A stretch of DNA of 64,000 bases from Tildeniella torsiva UHER 1998/13D. Lineage in GTDB: Bacteria; Cyanobacteriota; Cyanobacteriia; Phormidesmidales; Phormidesmidaceae. The stretch is taken from positions 54,293 to 118,292 of the forward strand of contig JAHHIH010000019.1 in the NCBI GenBank assembly GCA_019358835.1, given 5' to 3'. The position numbers and the translations under genes are program-made. Under the pieces are notes generated by a model, which ran no database searches, was not told the origin of the DNA, and saw only the letters and a list, made by a program, of their open reading frames with translations. Every line of letters begins with the position of its first letter. The stretch's first letter is position 1. This document shows, one piece after another, positions 40,200 through 49,276 of this stretch.

Positions 40200-40781
40200 T
40201 TATTCTGGCAGCCCCGCCATAAAAAGCTGAGCAGCGGTCAGGGTGAGCTCGGCAAACTGGGTCGACTCTATCCGCTGCTCCCCCGCAAACGTGCCCACCG
40301 GGGCAAACCCCTGCCCCTGCTGCGCCAGCACCAGCACGGTGCGATCTTGGGGGTTGATAATCCAGTATTCAGGAATACCCAGGTCTTCATACTGGCTGCG
40401 CTTGGCCACATAATCGCGCTCCCACTGCAACTCCCCAGGGCTGACTACTTCCACCACCAGCGCCGGGGGGGGCATCGTCAGGCGAATGGTGTTGCGCTTG
40501 GCCAACAGCTGAACGTGCTCCGGCTGAATCACCGTCAGGTCAGGGTAGCGATTCTTCGGTTCGCCCCTGACCTCAAGCTCCAGACCGTGAAGCCGCACCC
40601 GTAGATGCCCGACCAAAGCCGCTAGCTGAATAGATAGAAAAAAAGCAACGCTGGTGTTGTAGCCCGACTCTGGCGGCACCTCGATTAGCTCTCCATTAAA
40701 TAGCTCATAAACATGATCCGTGCCGTCGTCGTAGGCCAGATACTCGTCAAAGCTATAGAACCTGGGCCGCGTTTGCACCAT
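40200..40781 (-). CDS. Uma2-family (DUF820) putative endonuclease
   Basis: A 193-aa complete Uma2 protein. FYSFDEYLAYDDGTDHVYEL and FNGELIEVPPESG form the N-terminal half, RGEPKNRYPDLTVI provides the first acidic strand, ALVVEVVSPGELQWERDY the second acidic strand (E-V-V-S-P), and LGIPEYWIINPQDRTVLV the last conserved block. All catalytic-type positions of the PD-(D/E)XK fold are present, unlike the fragment at 7003. Biological role unknown. Confidence 0.85.
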   Translation of the reverse strand: MVQTRPRFYSFDEYLAYDDGTDHVYELFNGELIEVPPESGYNTSVAFFLSIQLAALVGHLRVRLHGLELEVRGEPKNRYPDLTVIQPEHVQLLAKRNTIRLTMPPPALVVEVVSPGELQWERDYVAKRSQYEDLGIPEYWIINPQDRTVLVLAQQGQGFAPVGTFAGEQRIESTQFAELTLTAAQLFMAGLPE

Positions 40782-40854
40782 AAAACCAAAAAAGGCTGAG
40801 CGCTCTCAAGATACCTTCAGTCTAAAGCCAATCCCCAAACCCAGAGACACCGCT

Positions 40855-40930
40855 AACCCATCTCCCTATTCGTCTCCCCTATCTTCCCCATCTCCCTTCT
40901 CTTCCCCGGCTTCCCATCTACCCCAACCAG
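40855..40930. repeat. C-rich simple tract upstream of dnaK3
   Basis: Degenerate CTCCCCATCTCCC-like repeats (complement of the G-rich tracts elsewhere) lie about 150 nt upstream of the dnaK3 start. Confidence 0.5.
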
Positions 40931-41079
40931 CCTCCAAAAGCCGTGCGGTAGAATCTAGGCCAGCCTGTGACAGACTATCATTAAGAAAGTTGATGTAAGT
41001 AGGTTGGCAGAAGCGATGCCCCCTCGGTGCTAACCTTCATTGAGCACGCAGTCCGACAGATAAGGAGACGCCAGAGCGC

Positions 41080-43989
41080 ATGGGAAAAGTAGTTGGCATC
41101 GACCTGGGTACGACCAACTCCGTGGTCTCTGTAATGGAGGGCGGCAAGCCGGTAGTCATTGCCAACGCCGAAGGGATGCGGACTACGCCCTCGGTGGTGG
41201 CCTTCAGTAAAGAGGGCGAGCGCCTGGTGGGCCAGATGGCCCGACGCCAGGCGGTGCTCAACCCTCAAAACACCTTCTACAGCGTCAAGCGCTACATGGG
41301 CCGTCGCTACGCAGAGCTTGACCCATCCTCTAAGCGGGTGCCCTACACCATTCGCCGCGATGATCTGGGCAACGTCAAAATTCGCTGCCCTCGGCTAGAG
41401 AAGGATTTTGCCCCCGAAGAAATTTCGGCGATCGTGCTGCGCAAGCTGGCCGATGAAGCCAGCCGCTACCTGGGCCAGCCGGTGACCGGGGCGGTGATCA
41501 CCGTGCCCGCCTACTTTAACGATGCCCAGCGCCAGGCCACCCGCAACGCCGGACGCATCGCGGGGCTAGAAGTTAAGCGCATTCTCAATGAGCCCACAGC
41601 CGCGGCGTTGGCCTACGGCCTCGACCAGGTACAGAATGAGACCATTCTGGTGTTTGACCTGGGGGGCGGCACCTTTGACGTGTCGATTCTCGACGTGGGC
41701 GATGGGGTGTTTGAGGTGCGATCGACCTCAGGCGATACCCAGCTGGGGGGTACCAACTTTGACACCAAAATCGTTGACTGGCTGGCCGATGAATTTCTCG
41801 AAAAAGAAGGCATTGACCTACGGAAAGATCGCCAGGCCCTACAACGACTAACTGAGGCGGCTGAGAAAGCCAAGATTGAGCTTTCTGGCGTAGCCAGTAC
41901 CGAAATTAGCCTACCGTTTATCACCGCCAGCCCTGAAGGCCCTAAGCATATTGAGACGCGCCTGAGCCGATCGCAGTTCGAAGGTCTCTGCGGCGATCTG
42001 GTCAGTGCCCTGCGCGCTCCCCTCAAGCAGGCGCTCAGCGATGCGGGCCTCACCCCCAACGATATAGACGAGGTGGTGTTGGTGGGGGGCGGCAGCCGCA
42101 TGCCCATGGTGCAGGACTTAGTGCGCGGTCTGATTGGCCTCGAACCTAGCCAGAATGTGAACCCTGATGAAGCCGTGGCTGTGGGCGCTGCCGTGCAGGC
42201 GGGCATCATCACCCAGGAGGTGCAGGACATCATGCTGCTGGATGTCACCTCCTTGTCCCTGGGGCTGGAGACCATCGGCGGCGTGATGAAAAAGGTGATT
42301 CCCCGCAACACCACGATTCCGGTGCGGCGATCGGATATCTTCTCGACCTCCGAAAATAACCAGACCTCGGTGGAAGTGCATGTGCTCCAGGGCGAGCGCG
42401 AGATGGGGGCCGACAACAAATCCCTGGGTCGCTTCAAACTGATGGGTATTCCCCCCGCCCCGCGCGGCGTGCCCCAGGTGCTGGTGTCCTTTGACATCGA
42501 CGCCAACGGCATTCTGCAAGTCTCGGCTATGGATAAAACCACCGGACGAGAACAGAGTTTGACCGTCCAGGGCGCGTCTAACCTCGAAGAAGGCGAAGTG
42601 CAGCGAATGATCCGTGAGGCGGAAGAGTTTGCAGAAACCGATCGCCTCCAGCGCGAGCGAGTGGAGAAGCGCAACCGGGCCGAAGCGCTGACCTTCCAGG
42701 CCGAGCGGCTGCTGCGGGAGGTGGCCCTCGACTTTGGTATGCAGTTTGCCCGCGATCGCCGTCGCCGCATTGAAGGGCTAGTACAAGAGCTGCGCGACTA
42801 CCTTGAGAAAAGTGACGAGCGCGGCATCGACATTGCCCAGGCCGAGCTGCAAGACGAACTCTACGACCTCAACCGCGAGGCCTACCTTTACGAAGCCGAC
42901 GATGCCCCCGAAGGCGGCATCTTGGGCCAGATCGGCAGCACCCTGAAGAAGACCTTCTCCTTCGACGATGACCTCGATGCGCGGCCCAACTACGGCTACC
43001 AGGGGTCGTCCTCCTGGGGCAACTGGGACGAAGACTGGGACTACGACAATCGCGGTGGAGCTGGCGGCCAGCGCTACGGTAGCCCAGCCTACGACAACCG
43101 TGCCTACGGTACGACCGGCTACAGCGGTCAGGGTTACAACAACACGAACTACGGCAGCCCAGGATACAGCGATCAGGGCTATGGCAGTCAGGGGTATGGC
43201 GATCGCGGAGCGTCCCCCGAGGGGAATCGCGGCGTGCCTCCCCAGAGCAATCGCCCCAGCGGCGGCTCTAGCTACGCTGATTCTGGCTATGGGAGCCAAG
43301 GCTATGACCGTCCTCAAGAGTCTGGCCGTTCCCAGACGCCTGCCTCAGACTACAGCCGCCAAGACTACGGGCAACCCGACTACGATCGCCAAGATTATAA
43401 TCGCCAAGACTATAGACAAGCTGGCGATGCTCAAAGACCAGCCGCTGACGACTATGGCTCTGGCTACGATCAGTCTGGCTATGGTCGCCAAGACTATGGC
43501 CAAGACTACGTGCAATTCTCCACAGACGATGCGCCGCGATTCCCAGCAGGGGACGCTCCGCGATCGCAGAATTCTGAACCCGCTCGCCCCAGCTATGGCG
43601 ATGCTGGCTACGGCCAAGGGGGCTATGGTGACCAGCCCTACGATGGCGAATCTGGATATCGCGATTCTGGGGCAGAGCGCTCTGGGAACCGGGGCTACGA
43701 CAACCAGGGCTATGACCCCTACATTCGCGAAGCGTCTCCATCAGAGACTCGTTCCAACACCGCCTCGGCAGCTCCTCGCCAAGACAACAGTTGGAACGAC
43801 GACCCCTGGGGTCAACCTGCGCCAGCTAATCGACCCGCTGAAAACCAGGCTCCAGAAAATCGCTCTCGACCGGTATCCCCTGAGCGAGGGGCTGACTCTG
43901 CCAGGCCGTCCTCCCCTCGCCAGGAAAATCGCCCCCCTGCTCCCCGCTATGATGGCGAAAACTGGAGCGATCGCGACGAATGGCTCTAG
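41080..43989 (+). CDS. dnaK3: DnaK3-type Hsp70 with long Tyr/Gly/Gln-rich tail
   Basis: ATP-dependent chaperone of 969 aa. Residues 1 to about 385 form the nucleotide-binding domain: [55 protein letters not shown] and [12 protein letters not shown]. Residues about 386-605 form the substrate-binding and lid domains ([12 protein letters not shown] and following). The last roughly 330 residues are a low-complexity tail of repeated G-Y, S-Q-G-Y, R-Q-D-Y and S/N-rich units with few hydrophobic residues. Cyanobacterial DnaK3 is essential, membrane-associated and has a C-terminal extension, but this one is exceptionally long. dnaJ follows 97 nt downstream. Confidence 0.92.
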   Translation: MGKVVGIDLGTTNSVVSVMEGGKPVVIANAEGMRTTPSVVAFSKEGERLVGQMARRQAVLNPQNTFYSVKRYMGRRYAELDPSSKRVPYTIRRDDLGNVKIRCPRLEKDFAPEEISAIVLRKLADEASRYLGQPVTGAVITVPAYFNDAQRQATRNAGRIAGLEVKRILNEPTAAALAYGLDQVQNETILVFDLGGGTFDVSILDVGDGVFEVRSTSGDTQLGGTNFDTKIVDWLADEFLEKEGIDLRKDRQALQRLTEAAEKAKIELSGVASTEISLPFITASPEGPKHIETRLSRSQFEGLCGDLVSALRAPLKQALSDAGLTPNDIDEVVLVGGGSRMPMVQDLVRGLIGLEPSQNVNPDEAVAVGAAVQAGIITQEVQDIMLLDVTSLSLGLETIGGVMKKVIPRNTTIPVRRSDIFSTSENNQTSVEVHVLQGEREMGADNKSLGRFKLMGIPPAPRGVPQVLVSFDIDANGILQVSAMDKTTGREQSLTVQGASNLEEGEVQRMIREAEEFAETDRLQRERVEKRNRAEALTFQAERLLREVALDFGMQFARDRRRRIEGLVQELRDYLEKSDERGIDIAQAELQDELYDLNREAYLYEADDAPEGGILGQIGSTLKKTFSFDDDLDARPNYGYQGSSSWGNWDEDWDYDNRGGAGGQRYGSPAYDNRAYGTTGYSGQGYNNTNYGSPGYSDQGYGSQGYGDRGASPEGNRGVPPQSNRPSGGSSYADSGYGSQGYDRPQESGRSQTPASDYSRQDYGQPDYDRQDYNRQDYRQAGDAQRPAADDYGSGYDQSGYGRQDYGQDYVQFSTDDAPRFPAGDAPRSQNSEPARPSYGDAGYGQGGYGDQPYDGESGYRDSGAERSGNRGYDNQGYDPYIREASPSETRSNTASAAPRQDNSWNDDPWGQPAPANRPAENQAPENRSRPVSPERGADSARPSSPRQENRPPAPRYDGENWSDRDEWL

Positions 43990-44024
43990 CCTTCCTGCAC
44001 CTTGACGCGGGCAGATCCAACGCG

Positions 44025-44085
44025 GATGGAATCCACCCACCCCCTTACCCATCCACCCACCTACTCCCCTACTCACCCACCCCTC
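44025..44085. repeat. CCACCCACC-type simple repeat between dnaK3 and dnaJ
   Basis: Degenerate CCCATCCACCCACCTACTCC-like sequence ends right at the dnaJ start codon (44087). Confidence 0.55.
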
Positions 44086-44086
44086 G

Positions 44087-45046
44087 ATGGAGAACTTTCG
44101 GAACTACTACGCCATTCTGGAGGTTTCCAGAGAAGCGACCGCCAGCGACATCAAGCAGGCCTACCGAAAGCTAGCCCGGCAGTACCACCCCGACCTCAAC
44201 CCCGGCGACCAGGCTGCCGAAGAGCAGTTTAAGCTCGTCAGTGAAGCTTATACCGTGCTCTCTGACGACGAAAAGCGCGCCCAGTACGAAAAATTTAGCG
44301 AGTATTGGCAGCAGGAGGGCTTCAAGAAAGGTCAGGGCAAATCTGTGGTTGGCGACTTCTTCGGTGGCCGCATTTCCCTCGAAGACTTTGGGTTTGGCGA
44401 ATTTCCCGACTTCAATGTCTTTGTCGATCAACTGCTCAACCGCCGTCCGCCCACCCGCCGGGGAGAACCAGCCACCGACAACGGTTACGGGTCAGAGAGC
44501 ACGCAGACCTACCAGCCCAGCACAACCCGAGATCCTCGCGATGCCGAGGCCGACCTCACTGTTCCCCTTGAAAAAGCGTTCCGGGGTGGGCGCGAGCGCA
44601 TTCGTTTAGAGGATGGGCGATCGCTCGAAGTCAACATGCCAGCGGGCATGGTCACCGGCCAGCGCATTCGCCTGCGGGGCCAGGGCGTGGGCGGCGGCAA
44701 TCTGTACCTGCGCATTCAGGTAGACCCGCACCCTTTCTATACTCTCCAGGGCAACGATGTGTATTGCCGGGTACCGATTACCCCCAGCGAAGCTGCCTTG
44801 GGCAGCGCGATCGACATTCCCACGCTAGATGGCCCCGTACGCACCACCCTGCCCCAGGGAGCGCAGACCGGGCAAATCATTCAGATGGTGGGGCGCGGCT
44901 ACCCTGTGGGGCGGGAGAGCCGGGGCGATCAGATTGTGGAGCTAGCGGTGGTGGTACCGACTGGGCTGAGCGATCGCGAAAAAGCCCTCTACGAAGAACT
45001 TCGCCAAACCGAACGCTTCCGCCCCCGTGCCGATCTGATGGGTTAA
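44087..45046 (+). CDS. dnaJ: DnaJ-type Hsp40 cochaperone (no zinc finger)
   Basis: A 319-aa type II J-protein. J domain residues 4-70 with H34-P35-D36; a short linker (about 70-150) with little Gly/Phe content; then the two beta-barrel substrate-binding domains (LTVPLEKAFRGGRERIRLED, GQRIRLRGQGVGGG, GDLYLRIQV-like block, LPQGAQTGQIIQMVGRGYP). The Cys-rich zinc-finger region of classical DnaJ is absent. Its position behind dnaK3 is conserved in cyanobacteria, and it should stimulate DnaK3 ATPase. The intergenic simple repeat leaves no clear Shine-Dalgarno sequence. Confidence 0.92.
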   Translation: MENFRNYYAILEVSREATASDIKQAYRKLARQYHPDLNPGDQAAEEQFKLVSEAYTVLSDDEKRAQYEKFSEYWQQEGFKKGQGKSVVGDFFGGRISLEDFGFGEFPDFNVFVDQLLNRRPPTRRGEPATDNGYGSESTQTYQPSTTRDPRDAEADLTVPLEKAFRGGRERIRLEDGRSLEVNMPAGMVTGQRIRLRGQGVGGGNLYLRIQVDPHPFYTLQGNDVYCRVPITPSEAALGSAIDIPTLDGPVRTTLPQGAQTGQIIQMVGRGYPVGRESRGDQIVELAVVVPTGLSDREKALYEELRQTERFRPRADLMG

Positions 45047-45227
45047 GCCACCCCGTAGGGGCGAACCCACGTGTTCGCCCCCATCCCCGCCATGGGGTAA
45101 TTTGCGGTCGGTGGCATGCCCGATGCCAGATTTAGGGCAGATACACAGGTCTGCCCCTACGCGGGGTTTATCGTTTCGATGGGTTTTGGGGATGTGATTG
45201 ATCCGCCTGCCACAGTGCAGGTTTATT
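45047..45227. repeat. 181-bp unit, copy A (REP plus truncated RAYT 3' end)
   Basis: A 181-bp unit. It holds two hairpins, GGGGCGAAC/GTTCGCCCC and GGGCAGAY/RTCTGCCC, followed by a sequence homologous to the last 18 codons of the RAYT gene. Copy B follows directly at 45228. Confidence 0.8.
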
Positions 45228-45409
45228 GCCACCCCGTAGGGGCGAATCCACGTGTTCGCCCCCATCCCCGCCATGGGGTAATTCGCGGTTGGTGGCATGC
45301 CGGACGCCAGATTTAGGGCAGACACATAGGTCTGCGCCTACGAGGGGTTTACCATTTCGATGGGTTTTGGGGATGTAATTGATCCACCTGCCACAGTGCA
45401 GGGTTATTG
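45228..45409. repeat. 181-bp unit, copy B (continuous with the RAYT 3' end)
   Basis: A tandem repeat of copy A at exact offset 181. Its last part is the real RAYT 3' coding end (stop at 45349). Confidence 0.8.
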
Positions 45410-45954
45410 CGGATGTAGGCTTGTATCCGTGTTAGATCCGCCTCATTGCGAATGATGTGGTCGTAATAATTGCGTTGCCAAACCCGCTTCTCAAAAGGAG
45501 GCCACCCGTTTTCTTTAACCCCACGAATGTAATAGTTGGTCGTCATAGTTTTAAACCATTGCATCACCCTTAGTAGGGGCGAACCAATGTGTTCGCCCCA
45601 ATCCCTGCTATGGGGTAATTCGCCGTCGGTGGCATCCTCTATGTCAGGATCAGGGCAGACACGTGGGTCTGCCCCAACGGGGGGTGGGTTGATGACTATG
45701 ATGCCGTGAAAATGGTTGGGCATCACCACGGATTCATCGGTTTGAATGCCTGGAAATTTTTGATTTAAGGCCAACCACCAATCATTAACCATTTGCCCGG
45801 CAGAGTTCAGAACTATGACGCCGTCAGCAATATCGCCAAAAAGGCAGGCCCGGTTTTGGGTGCATAGGGTGATGAAATAAGCACCTGCTGAGCTATAGTC
45901 AAACCCTCGCAATCGGATGGATTGGCGATGATGCCTGGCTGGATCGTAGGCCAT
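45349..45954 (-). CDS. REP-associated tyrosine transposase (RAYT, IS200-like)
   Basis: A 201-aa Y1 HUH transposase. MAYDPARHHRQSIRLRGFDY is the typical N-terminus, and the HUH motif is H81-F-H83 in MPNHFHGIIVIN. The catalytic Tyr is near YYDHIIRNEADLTRIQAYIRNNP. Residues about 90-128 (PVGADPRVCPDPDIEDATDG and following) have no counterpart in ordinary RAYTs and are a translated REP element (45573-45682) inserted in frame. Tandem REP units lie downstream. RAYTs mobilise REP sequences; this one may be domesticated. Confidence 0.85.
   Translation of the reverse strand: MAYDPARHHRQSIRLRGFDYSSAGAYFITLCTQNRACLFGDIADGVIVLNSAGQMVNDWWLALNQKFPGIQTDESVVMPNHFHGIIVINPPPVGADPRVCPDPDIEDATDGELPHSRDWGEHIGSPLLRVMQWFKTMTTNYYIRGVKENGWPPFEKRVWQRNYYDHIIRNEADLTRIQAYIRNNPALWQVDQLHPQNPSKW
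45573..45682. repeat. REP element inside the RAYT gene
   Basis: GTAGGGGCGAACC...GTTCGCCCC, ATGGGGTAATTCGC, GTCGGTGGCAT and CAGGGCAGACACG...GTCTGCCCC line up in order with copies A and B at 45056-45160. It is in frame with the transposase. Confidence 0.75.
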
Positions 45955-46199
45955 AGCTTAACCTAATCGGTGCCATGATCCAGAGTTCCCCTGATTAAAG
46001 GCCCTGATTCAAGAGTGATCTCGAGAAGAGTGCAGCCCAGCCTTGTGAAGCTGGTGATAACCTTCAAAAATTACCTGGGTCAGATAGCCTGGTAGAGGTA
46101 ACTCAACGCGTTCTTTGGCCTTACCCACCGATGGAAATCGACGGGCTGGGCAAGCTCTGTTTTGCCTATCTTATGTTTCTAACTGGCTGATTTGGCCCC

Positions 46200-47948
46200 A
46201 TGCTGCGGTTTCGTAAACAACCTATCAGCTACCCGCTGCGGGTAGCTCCGACCTGGCGCTTGGGTTGGGGGCCGGGGGCTAGCTTTGAAGGGGCAGCCTG
46301 GCAGGAAGGGCCGCTGGCGATCGCCCTTAACCCAGCCCGAGCGGTGGAGAGCCAGCTGGTGCTCAGTCCCTCGGGTCGCTATGTGGTGGTGGGGGATGTT
46401 TGGCTGCGGGAGCGGCGATCGCTGCTCTCCGATCTGGTAACAGAGGATTCATTGCACCAGTCAGATATTCAACTGGTGGCCGCCGCCTGGGAACGGTGGC
46501 AAGCCGAAACCCTGGCCAAACTGGTGGGCTCCTTCAGCCTGGTGGTGTGGGATCGAGAGCGGCAGGTGCTCTGGCTGGGGCGTGACCCGGCGGGAGCTAG
46601 AACGCTGTATTACACCGCCCTGGGCGCGACCCGGTGGGCGGCGGGGGATCTACGATCGCTGGCCCCCTACCGCTCCACCTCGCTTGACCCGATCGCCCTG
46701 CGCGACTACCTGTGCTGCGCCTTTGTGCCGGGCGATCGCACCCTCTGGCAAGATGTGCGCGAGCTGCGCCCTGGCACGCGGCTCTCCTGGCCTGGGGATG
46801 ACAGCCAGCCCTACTGGCAGTTGCAGGAACGGCTGGATGCTGAGAGCGAAGTAGAATCCCTGGAGTGGCATGGGGAGCGGCTGCGATCGCACCTCGACCA
46901 GGTTGTACAGGACTCGCTGCCAGATCAGGCCCCGGTGGGTGTGTTTCTCTCGGGCGGGCTAGACTCCAGCGCCGTCACCGCGTTGGCCGCCAAGTTTCAC
47001 GCTCACCCGGTTCACACCTACTCCATTCACTTTGGTCAGGATCACTTGGGCGAGAGCTACCCCAACGAGCTGGAGTTTTCCAGCCGGGTGGCTCAGCACT
47101 GCGGCACTCAGCACCACGTTCTCGAAATTCCCATGCGCCAAATGTGGGAGCGGTTGCCGGAGGCCATGACCTGGCTCGATGACCCGATTGGCGACCCGCT
47201 CACGGTGCCTAACCTACTGCTGGGGCAGCTGGCGCGGCAGCAGGTGGCGGTGGTGCTCAATGGCGAAGGGGGCGACCCCTGCTTTGGTGGCCCCAAAAAC
47301 CAGCCCATGCTGATCAACCAGCTCTACAGCTCCGTCAGCCAGCAAGACTCGCTTCAGGCGTACCTGCTGGCCTTTCGCAAGTGCGCCGCCGATCTGCCCC
47401 AGTTGCTCAAGCCCGACCTGTGGGCCGCGGTGCAGCATGAGCCCTACTGCTTTGCCGATGACCTGCACAGCTCGGCCAGCTACCTAAACCGGCTGATGGC
47501 GCTAAATATTAAATTCAAAGGGGCTGACCAGATTTTGACCAAGGTTAGCAATCTCACCCGCGCCGCTGGGGTCGAGGGGCGATCGCCTCTATTTGACCCG
47601 CGCATTGTCGAGCTGAGCATGACCATTCCGCCCCAGTACAAGCTGTCGGGGGTGGAGGAGAAAGCGGTGCTCAAGCAGGCGGTGGCCGATCTGCTGCCCG
47701 AGGCCATTCTCAAGCGCCCCAAAAGCGGCATGATGGTGCCCGTGCAGGCTGGGTTTCAGCAACCGTGGCAGCGGACGGCTAGAGATTTGTTGCTGAGTCG
47801 GCGGGCGGCGATCGCCCCCTACCTCAATCAAGCGCTGATTAAAGACTGGCTGAACTATCAGGGTGATCCCTGGCGGCGTTACGGGGTCAAGCTGTGGCTG
47901 CTGGCCAGTCTAGAAGTGTGGTTGCAAGTTAACCTCAAGCAGCAATAA
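46200..47948 (+). CDS. Asparagine-synthetase-like ligase without N-terminal Cys (cluster gene 1)
   Basis: A 582-aa two-domain AsnB/beta-lactam-synthetase-type protein. The N-terminal half resembles the Ntn glutaminase domain (VGDVWLRERRSLL, LVGSFSLVVWDRERQVLWLGRDPAG) but lacks the Cys at position 2, so it cannot hydrolyse glutamine. The C-terminal half has the ATP-pyrophosphatase loop S251-GGLDSS, the NGEGGDPCFGG block and GVEGRSPLFDPRIVEL. Such proteins activate a carboxylate by adenylation and then form an amide or lactam. It converges on the 48063-52888 operon, which encodes a second such ligase. Substrate unknown; plain asparagine synthesis is unlikely. Confidence 0.82.
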   Translation: MLRFRKQPISYPLRVAPTWRLGWGPGASFEGAAWQEGPLAIALNPARAVESQLVLSPSGRYVVVGDVWLRERRSLLSDLVTEDSLHQSDIQLVAAAWERWQAETLAKLVGSFSLVVWDRERQVLWLGRDPAGARTLYYTALGATRWAAGDLRSLAPYRSTSLDPIALRDYLCCAFVPGDRTLWQDVRELRPGTRLSWPGDDSQPYWQLQERLDAESEVESLEWHGERLRSHLDQVVQDSLPDQAPVGVFLSGGLDSSAVTALAAKFHAHPVHTYSIHFGQDHLGESYPNELEFSSRVAQHCGTQHHVLEIPMRQMWERLPEAMTWLDDPIGDPLTVPNLLLGQLARQQVAVVLNGEGGDPCFGGPKNQPMLINQLYSSVSQQDSLQAYLLAFRKCAADLPQLLKPDLWAAVQHEPYCFADDLHSSASYLNRLMALNIKFKGADQILTKVSNLTRAAGVEGRSPLFDPRIVELSMTIPPQYKLSGVEEKAVLKQAVADLLPEAILKRPKSGMMVPVQAGFQQPWQRTARDLLLSRRAAIAPYLNQALIKDWLNYQGDPWRRYGVKLWLLASLEVWLQVNLKQQ

Positions 47949-48062
47949 GGGACGTGCGGCTAAGAAGTATTGATCTCTATAGGGTGCATTCGCGCAGCAA
48001 TGCATCAATAGGAAGGATGGTAATTAGTACCTTATTTTCTTGCGTGCTCCTAAGGGTTTTGG

Positions 48063-49238
48063 TCAACCAAAATTGTCAGAGGCGTAGATAAAGGTGCCGC
48101 CGCTGTTGCCGACATCGCCTACCAAAATTAAATTGTCGTCAGCGGTTTCGCCCAGGTTTTGCAGGCGGGCAATGCCGCGACCGACAATTTGAATCAATTT
48201 TTGGGGAGTGAAAGATTCTAACTCGACAAAATACCCCGCCTCTAGCCACTGCAACTCAGTCTCTGAAAGGGATTGACGCACCTCGGGGGAAAGGCCCTGA
48301 GCAGCCTGGGCCGAGTCGGCCGAAATTTGGATGTAAGCCTGCTGACGGGCCGCTTCGATTTGCCGAGGCAGCAGGCCCAGGTCAAACATCACTGGCGTAT
48401 TCTCGGCAAACCAGTCGGGGCGGGTGCGCAGTTCGTGAATCAGCGCAACGCCTTGGGGGCTACAGTCGTGCAGCGCAATCACCTGGAGGTCAGGGTTGCG
48501 GCGCAGCATGGCCATGGTAGTGGCAAAGATGGGGCGGGGGTAGCCGGTGATGCTCAGCACCGCGCAGTTGTGCTCGAAGTGAATGTTGTTGGCAATCAGA
48601 AGTTGGGCGATCGCCACGCTGTCGCACACCAGCACCCGGTCAAAGCTGTAGGCCGTCACATCCTCAGCCGCCGGAGCTAGGGATTCGACGGCTCTGGAGG
48701 CATTAAATCGCTGCCACTGTTGGAGCCCCGAGGCTGGAGATTTTGAGGGGGTGGGGGCAGGCAGCAGCTTGGCCGAGGACCCATTAAATCGCTGCCACTG
48801 CTGGAGCCAGGTATTCACCATCGTTTCGGTAATAGTTATCCCTCGGGGCTGGGGCCGTCGGGCAGACGAACGCAGCCCAGAAATAAATAGCCACAGACCA
48901 ATGGCGACTGCCACCAGGCCAATGCCAAAGACCGACGTTAAAAAGCCAAATATAATTAAGATGCTACCAAAAAAATATTTGGCCGATCGAGTGGCTACGG
49001 CTGCCTTGCGAACCAGCCGCTTTTCTAAGAGATAGAGCAGCTGTTTGGGGGTGAAATACAGCGTGTCATTGGCCGAAATATCGGCCAGTGCCTTGGCAAA
49101 GAACCCATCGGTAAACCGCAGTTTAGCATCCATGGTGGTAGGTTCAAAGGCGAAGGGATGGTTGCAGTTTTTGCAGCGGCCCTGTTTAGCGGTGCGGTCT
49201 TTGAGATTGTTGTCGGCATCACACTGAATGCATTTCAT
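48063..49238 (-). CDS. Zinc-ribbon membrane protein with TOPRIM-like region (cluster)
   Basis: A 391-aa protein I cannot assign to a named family. An N-terminal zinc ribbon has C3, C6, C22 and C25. Residues about 88-122 form two membrane helices. A linker contains an exact-type 27-residue duplication (LQQWQRFNGS and LQQWQRFNAS). The C-terminal soluble region (about 195-280) has VLVCDS (202-207), GYP (232-234) and HDCSPQG (257-263), in the order of TOPRIM landmarks (acidic, GYP, D-x-D-P-x-G), but the key acidic residues are changed. ATG 49238 with AAAGGAAA upstream is used instead of the longer frame. Last gene of the four-gene operon. Confidence 0.7.
   Translation of the reverse strand: MKCIQCDADNNLKDRTAKQGRCKNCNHPFAFEPTTMDAKLRFTDGFFAKALADISANDTLYFTPKQLLYLLEKRLVRKAAVATRSAKYFFGSILIIFGFLTSVFGIGLVAVAIGLWLFISGLRSSARRPQPRGITITETMVNTWLQQWQRFNGSSAKLLPAPTPSKSPASGLQQWQRFNASRAVESLAPAAEDVTAYSFDRVLVCDSVAIAQLLIANNIHFEHNCAVLSITGYPRPIFATTMAMLRRNPDLQVIALHDCSPQGVALIHELRTRPDWFAENTPVMFDLGLLPRQIEAARQQAYIQISADSAQAAQGLSPEVRQSLSETELQWLEAGYFVELESFTPQKLIQIVGRGIARLQNLGETADDNLILVGDVGNSGGTFIYASDNFG
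48701..48808 (-). repeat. In-frame 81-bp offset duplication
   Basis: CATTAAATCGCTGCCACTG followed by (T/C)TGGAGCC occurs at 48701-48727 and 48782-48808, giving the repeated LQQWQRFN peptide 27 residues apart. Confidence 0.75.
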
Positions 49239-49276
49239 GGCCGTTTCCTTTGCCCTAAACGCTAAAAAAATAGAAG

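Noticed and set aside
41613..42770. 385-aa minus-strand frame
   Set aside because: Antisense to dnaK3, which has unambiguous Hsp70 motifs.
44942..45325. 127-aa minus-strand frame
   Set aside because: Translation of the tandem REP units and the dnaJ end; no independent coding signal.
45047..45409. CRISPR-like tandem repeat
   Set aside because: Only two 181-bp units with internal coding homology and no spacers or cas genes.
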